Below are positions 1-9,617 of a stretch of 64,000 nt of DNA, piece after piece. The position numbers and the translations under genes were made by a program. The notes under the pieces were generated by a model that saw only the letters and a program-made list of their open reading frames with translations, had not been told where the DNA came from and did not search any database. This DNA comes from Chromobotia macracanthus (taxonomy: Eukaryota; Chordata; Actinopteri; Cypriniformes; Botiidae): positions 3,470,001-3,534,000 of the forward strand of contig JAZGTH010000011.1 of NCBI GenBank assembly GCA_036877525.1, given 5' to 3'. Each line of letters opens with the position of its first letter. Position 1 is the stretch's first letter.

Positions 1-648
1 GTACATACAGCACTGGTTGTCACTGGTCCAGTTTTGGTACACCAGTGAGTTTGGACCAGTCTTGTACAGCCAAGTCTGTCCTGTTTTGTGCTGTTTCCAA
101 ACCAGCCTCTCACGTTTTCTGTCAAGATGCTCTCGATTGCTGTAAATATGAAAATTTGAAGCATAAGGAAATTATTATTTCTTAAAAATTTCCTTAATAT
201 TATGTCCAATACATTATTGTTAATATTCATAATTTTATTCATATAGAGTCATCAAGGTGCACAATGTATTTAATTGCTTATTTCCAGCTTTCTGAAGTGA
301 GTAAATCTGAATTCTGGTTAAATCTAAGCATGAAAATAATCACAGAGACATGAGTGTGGAATCTCTTGATATAAATAAATTTACACAACACTGTGTTGGG
401 CCCCTGGGGGCCCCACCTCGGCACCACAATATCATAAAGACATCAAAACAAAGCATATTAGGGCACCTGAATATAACAGACACAATAAAATCGTTCTGCC
501 AATGTCATGGTCACAACTTTTATCTTCCTTATTGTGTTGTTTTATGGTTGTTACTGTAAGTTTTGATGTACTAGTTGTTGACTGATCTTGACACACATCT
601 GTGGTTAATTTTTATAGAACTAAATATCTTAGTCTGAAGGCAAAGGTC
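1..648. other. Upstream region of the lectin cluster, no gene seen
   Basis: AT-rich DNA with no exon-like structure that I can support. A GC-rich inverted repeat (GGGCCCC/GGGGCCC) lies near 398-414. No lectin exon remnant was recognised here, so the cluster may begin with the gene at 697, or continue beyond the left edge. Confidence 0.5.
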
Positions 649-656
649 TATAAATA
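649..656 (+). promoter_or_regulatory. TATA box of RBL-A
   Basis: TATAAATA lies 41 bp before the ATG at 697, which leaves room for only a very short 5'UTR. The other lectin copies have a TATA-like motif at a similar distance from their ATG, so this is probably the shared core promoter. Confidence 0.6.
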
Positions 657-696
657 AGAAGGAACTTCCTGATATTCAAACATGTAAACAGTCGCC

Positions 697-2956
697 ATGC
701 AGACACAAAAGCTAAGCTGGATCATCTGTAAGTCTGCTTATTTACTGAATGTTACTTGAAATGTATCTGTTATGTCGAGAGTTTGACAGTAACATATATT
801 CTAATTATAATCTTTCCAATTTTGCAGCGCTTATTGTACTGTGCCAACAAGGTAACGGTTTGTAAAGTTGATTTGATATGATCATGCTGCAGTAAATGTA
901 CAGTAAGTGTGCATTGCAATTGCAATTTTGAATTCATTTCTCTTTGACACATCTTTTCCTCTCTGCAGGTGTAGAAACAAAAAGATATTTCACGTGTGAA
1001 GGAAGCTCAGTTCAACTCACCTGTGGTGGGTAATGCAGATTCAGTGTGTTATTACAGTGTGTCTACACTTAACAATAATTCTTATATAAGAATTATATAA
1101 GAAGAATAATAACAATAATTCAATAAGTCTTTTCATATCTCCAGACTTTGGATACATAAGGGTCCTCAAAGCCAATTATGGTCGTACTGACCGCACGACA
1201 TGCTCCAGCAGAAAACCAGATCATCAGATCTCTAATGTGAACTGTTTCCAAAGAACAACCCTCCAAACAATGTCCATCCGGTATCTGTTTCTCATCTAAC
1301 ACAGCCAAACACACACAGTACGTAACAGTTGTAGTTTTTGGTGTTTCTGTGTTTTTTTTATTTGTTTTTGTTGTCAATGTTTCAGGTGTGATGGAAGAAC
1401 AAGCTGTTCTGTTCCCGCAGTGAACTCAGTTTTCTCTGATCCTTGTGTTGGAATTCACAAATATCTTGATGTTTCCTACATTTGTCTTCCAATACGTAAG
1501 TCAACGGTTACACAGATACACTGTATCCCATCATCATCTGAAACTGGCAGTTGATCGTAATTACATGACTAATGTTCCTTTTGTTTTCACAATGTATCTC
1601 TAGAAAATAGTGTGACCTGTGAGAATAGTCAAAGTGTCATAAACTGTGGTAAGATTCTGATTCCACGTTCCAGATTTATTTACAACTCTCTCATTCCACC
1701 AACAATATATTAATTGTTAATATTATGGATATATCTAATTATATAGTTAAAGCCTGATGTCACAGTTCACAGGTTCTGTTCTTTGTCTTTTGTGTTCTGT
1801 GCTCAAGTTATTATTAGTTCGTTTTTGAGTTAATTATCACAATAACTGCTCTTCATTAGCCACTCCTTTATTGCTTTCCTGAATAGCCTCACCTGTGTCT
1901 TGTTCCTTTTTTCTAGTTTATATATATAATTATAATTATATACTTCCTGGTTTTGTTCAGTTCTTTATCAGTCCTCGTTTTGGCTGTGGTGTTTTTGAGT
2001 TCTCCAAAAAATACATTTTTGATATTATCTTCCTGTTCCATTGGATTACTCCTACGTATCTTAACACCTGCATGGTTAACCGTCACAAATGTACAGAAAA
2101 GTACATTTTTAGTATATTCCAGTATATACTACTGTATATACTAGTATATACAGTATATACTGCTGTACTTACTGTACTATCACAGATATGCAGTTGTAGT
2201 TCTACATTCTTAACAGTTAAATGATGTATAATGTGATTTTACAATGAACAGAGCCGTACAATAATTGTGATTTAACAGCATTGTGCAGAAATAGGTCAAT
2301 GATTGGTTCGTATAGTGCAATATCTATATACAAACAAATTTTACAGATGTTCAGGTCACGGTGTTAGATGCAGCAGTCTGGCTGGTGCATACAGTATGGT
2401 AATGGTTATGTTCCCAGCACTTTACAAAATATTTGCTAACTTCTTTTATTGTCACTTTTAATTACTAGTTTTGTAGTTCTCTTTAATGTAGAATTATGCT
2501 TGGTTCTGAATGAAGTTTTTTATTATAAGAAATGACTGATATAAAACATGACCCAGTGTTTTCCACATGTGACTCATTTTGTTGTTTTAAAGGCAATGGT
2601 GTGATTTTCGTTCATCACGCCAATTACGGACGGCGAGACCTCGTAACCTGTCCTCATAAATTAGCAAGCGAATCTCACTGTTATTCTCCACAGACCAGAA
2701 ACCTGCGTTCTAGGTATTACAGTTACACCATGTGATCAGAAGACAAACCAACACTCAATAACATTTTAGCTATTTTCCTTATTAATATGAATCCTACAAA
2801 ACAATCATGCACTGTACGCTTAACAGTGAAAATGTTTTGAACCTCATCAGGTGCAACGGAAAGAAATCTTGTCAGCTAAATGCTTCAAATTCGGTCTTCT
2901 CAGATCCGTGTCGGGGTGTCTTTAAATACTTGGAAGTGATATACAGCTGTACATAA
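697..2956 (+). CDS. RBL-A: two-domain L-rhamnose-binding lectin (8 coding exons)
   Basis: Predicted secreted lectin binding L-rhamnose/galactose sugars (SUEL-type lectin family). Coding exons: 697-727, 828-851, 969-1025, 1145-1280, 1386-1495, 1604-1648, 2593-2713 and 2851-2956. All have GT/AG borders and join in frame to 630 nt (209 aa). Exons 1-2 give a hydrophobic signal peptide (MQTQKLSWIISLIVLCQQG). CRD1 (about residues 20-119) has ANYGRTD, DPCVG and KYLDVSYIC. CRD2 (about 120-209) has ANYGRRD, DPCRG and KYLEVIYSC. All eight family cysteines are visible in both domains, and both keep the YGR, DPC and KYL signatures, so this is the most canonical copy here. The stop falls just before a donor site (2959|GTGAGT), so a 3'UTR intron is likely as in the sister genes. 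I could not locate its last exon. The intron at 1649-2592 holds a 26-bp palindrome. Confidence 0.92.
2130..2155. repeat. 26-bp perfect palindrome in an RBL-A intron
   Basis: The sequence is centred on CTAG with flanking GTATATAC arms and reads the same on both strands over 26 bp. Further GTATAT-rich half copies surround it (2120-2165). It lies in the intron between the two lectin domains. Confidence 0.7.
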
Positions 2957-3811
2957 TTTGTGAGTATCCTGCCATGCATATGAAAAATACTTTACAGATG
3001 ATAAAGAGTTAGATGCTAACTCTGTGTTAGATGCTGCCGGTCTTTTAAAGGTCAGAGAAAGCCTCTTCTGTTTGGTAAAATTACAGACCAACAAAATAGC
3101 AGATAGTAACAATATCTCATGCCTATTTGGAAATCATGTTTATCACAATGCTACTCCTATTAGGTGTAACAGAACTAACCTGATGTGTTTTGATTGGTAA
3201 TCAGTTAAGGTTGTGTGACTTGACCAGCTCAACAACCTGGAAAGGTGGAGCTTTTAACACCCGTCTTTGTTATTATCTCATGCATACGTTCCGGCTAACC
3301 AAAAACTGTCTGACGACTTAATAACATAATTGATGCATTAAACAGGTGTAACTGTGTCTTGTTATGTTTTTTTCTCAAAATATAATTGGCTGCTTTCAGT
3401 TTGCGCTCCACTCACGCTCAGTTTTGGCTCACCACCTAACGACGCGTGCCGTGAGGGATTATCAACAAACATGCGTATTTCTTCTCATGGAATTCAAGAG
3501 AGAGATTCTTAGCAAATGCTGAGAAGAGCAGAAGGCCATGAATTGTTTTGCAGGTGTCACATTGATCAGAACTTTAGTGCCATAAAACTTGTTTTTGTGA
3601 TTGTTGGTTAGGAGACAGCTCTGAAGAATCTAGAAGACAGACTCTGGAAGAACAAATACAGCATCTGCTCTTTCTCCAGAAAGACTTATAAAGGCCTTTA
3701 AGCAATGGCACACTTTAAGCCTAACATGAGAGCAAGCAAGTGTTAATAAACAATTGTGAGAAATATAGATATACAGATGATCTGAACTTGTCATTTAAAA
3801 AGGTCGATAGC

Positions 3812-3982
3812 AAATACCATTTATATTTATGCATTTGGCAGACATTTTTATCTAAAGCGGCTTACAGTGCATTTAAGTTATATTTTATAACTTAACTATA
3901 TGTTTTCCCGGGTGTCAAACCCACAACCTTTTGCGCTGATAATGTAATTAATGCTCTACCAATTGAGTTACAGGGACACTAT
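3812..3982 (-). mobile_element. tRNA-derived SINE copy
   Basis: On the minus strand a tRNA-like head (GTAACTCAATTGGTAGAGC, then a B-box-like segment before GGGTTTGACACCC) is followed by the fish SINE/L2-type tail resembling AAGCGGCTTTAGATAAAAATGTCTGCCAAATG. Related copies lie at 13745, 14985, 39139, 48420 and 54728. Confidence 0.75.
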
Positions 3983-4288
3983 GGGAACTACAACGCAGTT
4001 TTCTATAATTAGTTTGGTAATGTTAACAACATAAACAAATAGGACAATTGTATGATATTATAAACTAAAAATATTGTATGTATAAATAACATTGTATATG
4101 TATTATACTGTCATATAATAAAAAGGCAATGCAATAACTAATGTTGTGGGTCTTTTACATTTGATAGGCTTAATATTTTCCAAATTATGAAATTTGGCCT
4201 CAACGCGTTAATAATGTCAGCACTCCTTATGCTGTACTGAACATTTACATAATGTAATTAACACCAATAATAGTGTTGTGTAACTTAA

Positions 4289-4327
4289 TTGTATTATTCT
4301 CTTACTTCTCATAAGAGAATAATACAA
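4289..4327. repeat. Perfect hairpin, 16-bp stem, 7-nt loop
   Basis: TTGTATTATTCTCTTA at 4289-4304 is exactly complementary to TAAGAGAATAATACAA at 4312-4327. It lies about 180 bp upstream of the RBL-B TATA box. It could be a MITE core; there is no evidence that it is a regulatory RNA. Confidence 0.6.
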
Positions 4328-4503
4328 ATTAAACAACATAATAAAACCGTGCTTGTTTTTTAAGGCTTGTCAGGAAAAATGCTTTTTATTACAATTAAGT
4401 TTTACAACTGATAAAAATGAGTTCCGCCTTTTACCAAACCCATTTCAAATAAAATAATCAGACGGTTGCAGGCATGCCATTAAAATCTGGTTTCAGGTTT
4501 GCC

Positions 4504-4511
4504 TATATAAA
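4504..4511 (+). promoter_or_regulatory. TATA box of RBL-B
   Basis: TATATAAA lies 55 bp before the ATG at 4566. The sequence just before the ATG (CTGCACATTCAACATG) is nearly repeated in RBL-C (CTGCACACTCAACATG), which supports a duplicated promoter and leader. Confidence 0.6.
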
Positions 4512-4565
4512 CAAGGAGAATTTAGACCAGAAGACTATATCCATCTGATCATCTGCACATTCAAC

Positions 4566-7500
4566 ATGCTGCGAGAACTAAGCTTGATTACCCGTGAGTA
4601 TTCTGATCTGTTTTTAAAGAGAAAAGTCATTTCTTTCATCTAAATATGTGATTCAGATGTAAAATTGTTCATTTATACTTTTGTTATTAATTCTTTTTTG
4701 TTCATTTTTTTAGTGTTGGTGCTGCTATGCCAACAAGGTAAGGATTCATTTTTATATGTCACTCTCAGCACACACACACACATATATGGATACAAATATA
4801 TAATATAAATTCTATTCATATATAATTATATTTTGAATGTACATGAAAGTTTTATAATTAAATCTGTTTTATAAATATGTATAAATATCTGTTTGTCTCC
4901 CAAGGTGTCAAAGGTGTGGACCTCATTGCCTGCGAGAAACAGATCGCCCTCCTCACCTGTGGTTTGTTCTCCATTTATATTATGTCTTTGCAAATTTTAT
5001 GTTTTACTGTATTTTTAAGGCAATAACAGAATAACATACACTACTGGTCAAATGTTTAGGATCACTTGACAAAAATGCTTTTTATGATCTTAAAACTCTT
5101 TAAATCTGAAGGTGTATATTCCAGTGTTTGAAAATACTTACTTGTAGACAAAAATATAATGATGCCAACATATAAATGTCTTTAAATACTGTTTAAAAAG
5201 CTTCTAAGGTTGAGACCTGAGATCTGGATGCTAGAGTATGATTTTGCAAATTCTGCACAAATGATGACTACATTGAAGATGATCAAATATAACAGAGTTC
5301 GTTATTTAGGATGCTTTAGTCACAACATAATTCCCACAGTTACACTTGTGTTATTCCATGGTTTTGATGGGTTTACTATTCTGAAATGTGGAGAGAACAG
5401 TAGTGTATATTAATATGTTTTATATTGGGGGAAAAACAACTTTACCATTTATCACCAGCACAGGGAACCATAAAAGTGATTGCAGCCAATTATGGGCGTA
5501 CAAACAGGCAAACCTGCTCTGCTGGAATACCACCTAGACAGACCTTCAATGTTCAGTGCATAAAGACATCTCTAAATGTGACGGCCACTCTGTAAGAGCA
5601 GTAAACATCATTACAGAGCTAAGAGAAAAAATGCTAAGAGCAATTATTTTGTGTACTCTTGATGTTCTTTGTATTCATTGAAATTTTATTTGGACACAGG
5701 TGTGATGGAAAACAGAATTGTTCCATTTTCGTGTCGAATGCAAATTTTACTAACCCTTGTCATGGAACATACAAATATCTGAATGTGTCTTACAACTGTA
5801 TCGTACCACCTCCACCCCCACCTCCACCCAGTAAGTTATAAACCAATTAATCTTACAATAGGCTACTCATAAATGGCACCGATTACATGTTTAGATTTAC
5901 ATTTACTCATTTGATCAGATATAACATATATTTCGATACAGACTGGATGTGTGGAAAACAAAAACAATGAGATGAGAATTTTGTTTTTAATAATTGATTC
6001 ATGTTAAAGAAAATATGTGGAGCCAGGATTTCACAGCTACATATTGAATAAAGAAATTGTGCCTCAAAGCATGCGATGTAAATGCAGGCGTTTAGTTAAG
6101 TAAAGGAAGGAGGTAAATGTAGCATTACTACTGATCTACTAACTGAACGCTACTCGTCTCTCTCTCAAGGTACACCACTAAAAGAACTCATTACCTGTGA
6201 ATCACAGACTGCCCGTCTCAGCTGTGGTAAGTTCTCTGGGTTTCTTTGATTTTAAGACCATTTTAGCCCAGTGAGAAAAAATACACACAAAAGATATCAT
6301 TTTCTTATCATAGACATTTTCCCAAGGTTATCAAAACTTGCACTAATGTTAGTAGAACATATTTCTACCGTTATATATATTATATATTTCAAAATGTTTT
6401 TCATAAGTTGTTAGTGAAACATTTTATTTAAAAAAATGTTTAAATAACGTTCTTATAACCATACAATAATGTTACTATGACATCTAAAACACTGGACATT
6501 CCTAAAACCTTTTTTTAAAATGTTTTTGTTACTTTACGTTACGTTTACGTTACGTTACTTTACATTTATGTTGCGTTACTTTACATTACGCAAACATTTT
6601 TACAACCTAAAAATGTTAGCTGGGGTGTGAGTAATATGACTCTTTATCAACAGACCTGGGAACCATAAAAGTGCTTGCAGCCAATTATGGGCGTACAAAC
6701 CGCACAACCTGCTCTGATAGAAGACCAGCCAGCCAGCTCTCCAATGTTCAGTGCATAGAGAAGACATCTCTAAATGTGACGGCCACTCTGTAAGAGCAGT
6801 ATAACCTTTATGAGTTAAGGGACAGTTTCCTTTCATCTTTTACAAATCAATTTAATTCTGTTTGTTATCAGATGTGATGGAAAACAGAATTGCTCTGTTC
6901 CTGTGAATAACAAGGTTTTCGGTGAACCATGTTTTTTAACTTACAAATACCTGAACGTGTCCTACACCTGTCTCCCAAGTAAGTTCAGAACTACTTACAT
7001 GACTTACAAAAGTCTTAGTGATGATTGTGCTCTATAACCGATTGATGTTTTCTTTTCTCCATTATGATTCAGGAACAATTATAATCTGTCAAAAACAAAG
7101 CAGCACCATTAGCTGTGGTAAGATTTTGTTTTCTGTGAATGCTTTAAGCATTCTTATCATCGAAATGATGTATGACAAAATTAGCAACCTAAATGTGACT
7201 AACCTGTTAGGACCTTAGTTGATATTTAGGACTAAAATCAAGCATCTTAATATTCAGAATGTCTAAAGTGTTTTGTGTTGTTTTTAGAAAGGGGAACCAC
7301 ACTTATTATTTACTATGCTAATTACGGGAGGAGAGATGGGACGACCTGTCCCAGTTCTGATGTTAGAGCCATGTCCTCCACATGCGGCTTTATTGTGACC
7401 GAGACCCTGCAACATCGGTATCACTGTTAAACATTACAGCATGCTCTTACACAGTTATGCGATCACACTCTCTTATTTCTCAAAGGTTGCTTCTTCATAG

Positions 7501-8134
7501 CTCAGGAGATTTGATGGAGTTTTAAACGTAGTTTTTACTTCTCCAAAGCAATTCTGAAATTGCTTTGGAGAAGTAAAAATAGAAATTAGACCTTTGTTAA
7601 AATCACATTCAAAAGAGCTGTAAAACTATGTAGATTGTGGCTAAAATAATCTGGATTTGGGTCAATTTGATGAGTAAAGTTTGAATTTATATTGAAATCT
7701 TCAGTAATGACTTGATTGCAGACATGGCAAATCTGAGCTCCATTTGAGATCTCTTCTAAAACTCTAATTGAGACATTTGTGAGATTTCTGAGTCTTTTTC
7801 TCAGGAGATACTTCTGAAAAACAGGAAGCTTCAGCAAATGTTTCTATTTGCTCTCAATTTAATCTCACTCTCTGTCTAGGAGAAATAATTGAGATATTAA
7901 TTGAGAGATCGCATCTGTGATTTTTCTTTCCAGTGGGCTTAAATCGTATTTTTTAAACAATGTAATGCATTCATACAAAAGTGAACCTAAAATTAATCCC
8001 TGTTTATTGGTTTATTTAGGTGTAATGGAAGGCGCAATTGTAATGTGAGCGCTTCAAATTCAGACTTCCACGGACTTGTCAATCCGTGCCCTCGCATCTA
8101 TAAATATCTGGAGGTGTTATACTTTTGCGTGTAA
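4566..8134 (+). CDS. RBL-B: three-domain L-rhamnose-binding lectin with polyproline linker (11 coding exons)
   Basis: Predicted secreted SUEL-type lectin. Exons: 4566-4593, 4714-4737, 4905-4961, 5459-5591, 5700-5830, 6170-6226, 6654-6789, 6872-6978, 7073-7117, 7288-7417 and 8020-8134. All splice sites are GT/AG and the joined CDS is 963 nt (320 aa). The signal peptide starts MLRELSLITLLVLLCQQG. CRD1 (about 20-115) and CRD2 (about 125-224) have ANYGRTN and CDGKQNCS. CRD3 (about 225-320) has ANYGRRD and KYLEVLYFC. Each CRD is encoded by three exons. CRD1 and CRD2 are joined by a run of eight prolines (5809-5829). The usual DPC motif is changed in every domain: NPC, EPC and NPC. The stop precedes a 3'UTR intron (8139-8882). 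Introns carry a Tc1-like remnant, a MITE, a perfect hairpin and a larger DNA element. Confidence 0.93.
5036..5415 (+). mobile_element. Non-autonomous DNA transposon remnant (CACTACTGGTCAAA terminus)
   Basis: It begins with ACACTACTGGTCAAATGTTT, a terminus common to a widespread fish short DNA element (possibly Tc1/mariner-type), followed by the family's internal sequence (GTAGACAAAAATATAATGATG; CACAACATAATTCCCACAGTT). The far terminus is missing. It lies in RBL-B intron 3. A second copy on the opposite strand ends at 60032. Confidence 0.65.
6313..6624. mobile_element. MITE of the GTTAGCTGGG family (copy 1)
   Basis: It shares the internal blocks AATGTTAGTAGAAC, GTTAGTGAAAC and GTTCTTATAACCA plus the terminal GTTAGCTGGGG with about eleven other copies in the window. 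It lies in RBL-B intron 6 and ends only 29 bp before the acceptor of exon 7 (6654). It may therefore supply part of the intron's 3' signal. Confidence 0.7.
7532..7579. repeat. Perfect 22-bp-stem hairpin with 4-nt loop
   Basis: Arms at 7532-7553 and 7558-7579 are exactly complementary and are separated by CTGA. It lies in RBL-B intron 10. It is either the core of a young inverted-repeat element or a miRNA-like foldback; only the structure itself is visible. Confidence 0.75.
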
Positions 8135-8138
8135 GCAT

Positions 8139-8882
8139 GTGAGTATTTTCAGTAGCTTCTGTCTGGCTTTGCAATCTCTTTTTAATATGATTTAAAGGGA
8201 CAGTTCACCCAAAAATGAAAATTTGTTGTTCATTTACTCGCCCTCCAAGGCCATCCAAGGTGTAAGTGACAATTTTTCTTCAGTAGAACAGTAAAGAAGA
8301 TTTTCATGCATTTTCAAATGCGTGTTCACGGCTGCCATGTCTTTAAGATTCAAAAAAAGCAAATACAGGCAGCACAAACTTTAACCCCATGGCTCCTGAC
8401 AATATATGAGAATAAACGAGAATAAACGATCAGTCTGTACAAAAACCCCATTCGTATGTCAATAGAACATTTAGAACATACGACACAAGTCACATCCAGT
8501 TATATTGTAATGATTTTGCGTCCTTAAGGAAGCTCGCCTTCCAGACGCGCTCAGAGCTGTTTACCTGAGGCTGTGGATTGAAGATTATAATGCTGAAAAT
8601 AATGTTCAGTCGCTGAACTTCACCTACACCTTGGATGGTCTGAGGTTTAAATTAACCGCAAATGTTCATGATCATTTGAGCTATCCCTTTAATGATGTAG
8701 ATGCCACTTGATATACTGACAAATGCCTGTTTAAAATCAGTGTGTATATATTCTATAAGAGGACAATTCATATCAAGCTTCATTTCTAATGAAATTGTAT
8801 ACCACATTGTTTAAGGGTTAAAGGTTATCTAAAATTCTAATGTTTTAATTCTCCGACTTTTTTTCTGTTTTCTGTTTTGCAG
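8139..8882 (+). other. 3'UTR intron of RBL-B
   Basis: Donor GCAT|GTGAGT follows the stop codon by four bases, and acceptor TTTTGCAG|TG opens a short 3'UTR exon. RBL-C and RBL-D have the same arrangement. The stop is so near the last junction that nonsense-mediated decay is not expected. Confidence 0.7.
8193..8695. mobile_element. Short DNA transposon with AAAGGGACAGTTCACCC terminus
   Basis: The left end AAAGGGACAGTTCACCCAAA and right end AGCTATCCCTTTAA are imperfect inverted termini typical of a very common fish non-autonomous DNA element. It is inserted in the 3'UTR intron of RBL-B. The 36975-37320 sequence resembles the same group. Confidence 0.65.
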
Positions 8883-8911
8883 TGTAAACTGAGAGCTTCT
8901 TTCACCCGGCA

Positions 8912-8917
8912 ATTAAA
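8912..8917 (+). terminator. Probable polyadenylation signal of RBL-B
   Basis: ATTAAA lies in the last 3'UTR exon (starts 8883), about 20 bp before an A run at 8933-8945. Another AATAAA lies at 9390 after a TA microsatellite and could be an alternative. Confidence 0.45.
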
Positions 8918-9322
8918 ACATCTCTATTTCTGAAAAAAAAAAAAAATTCCTGCTTCATTTATTTCCCTTTAATTTTCATTATTAGATTTAATAAGTACAC
9001 TCATATGATTGAATACATAAAAAGACTTCAGACATTGTTTATTACAGAATCATTTATGCACAACCTAAATGTCTCAGTAAAGCATGATAAAATGAAAGTA
9101 GACTAAGTCTAAAATATGTGGCTGTTTGTTGTATGTTAAATTCGGTGTCCCCTGATTATTATCAAAAATAATTTTAATGTCATTTTATTTGTAGTTACAA
9201 GAGTAATCAGGCTCAGGTTAAACAGTTAGCCATGTTATACTGCACTATATGAAAATGTTTTTCTTTTATTATTGGTTTTGGTCTGGGACATTATTTGGGA
9301 CTGAGGTTTGTTTTGTTCTGAC

Positions 9323-9324
<2 letters not shown>

Positions 9325-9385
<61 letters not shown>
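9325..9385. repeat. (TA)n microsatellite
   Basis: An uninterrupted TA run of about 60 bp lies in the 3' flank of RBL-B. The flank itself (TTCAATAAATTGCTTT) recurs at 15421 after the decayed lectin copy, but without the TA expansion. Confidence 0.9.
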
Positions 9386-9388
<3 letters not shown>

Positions 9389-9573
9389 CAATAAATTGCT
9401 TTCAAATGCAAATTTTGTCCTCAGTCTCTGCTTTCTCTGAACTGTGTCAGTTTTGAAATTATTATGGGCAGAGTACACCCTCCCAACACAGCATAATGTT
9501 AGGCCACACCCATATACCTTAGGTAACTGAGATTTAGTCCCACTCATTTCAAAAACAGTATTCATCTCTGGTG

Positions 9574-9580
9574 TTTATAA
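9574..9580 (+). promoter_or_regulatory. TATA-like box of RBL-C
   Basis: TTTATAA lies 38 bp before the ATG at 9618. The surrounding sequence (GTGTTTATAATCAG) aligns with the RBL-D promoter (GTCTTTATGATCAT at about 15635). Confidence 0.5.
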
Positions 9581-9617
9581 TCAGAAGAGCACCATCTGTT
9601 CTTTCTGCACACTCAAC

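Larger units (their letters stand above)
2960..4503. other. Intergenic DNA between RBL-A and RBL-B
   Basis: No exon is supported. It holds a minus-strand SINE (about 3812-3982), a perfect 16-bp-stem hairpin (4289-4327) and AT-rich sequence. The terminal 3'UTR exon of RBL-A should lie at its left end, but I cannot place it. Confidence 0.5.

Noticed and set aside
9249..9565. Reading frames with Tyr-Ile repeats on both strands
   Set aside because: They span the (TA)n microsatellite in the RBL-B 3' flank.
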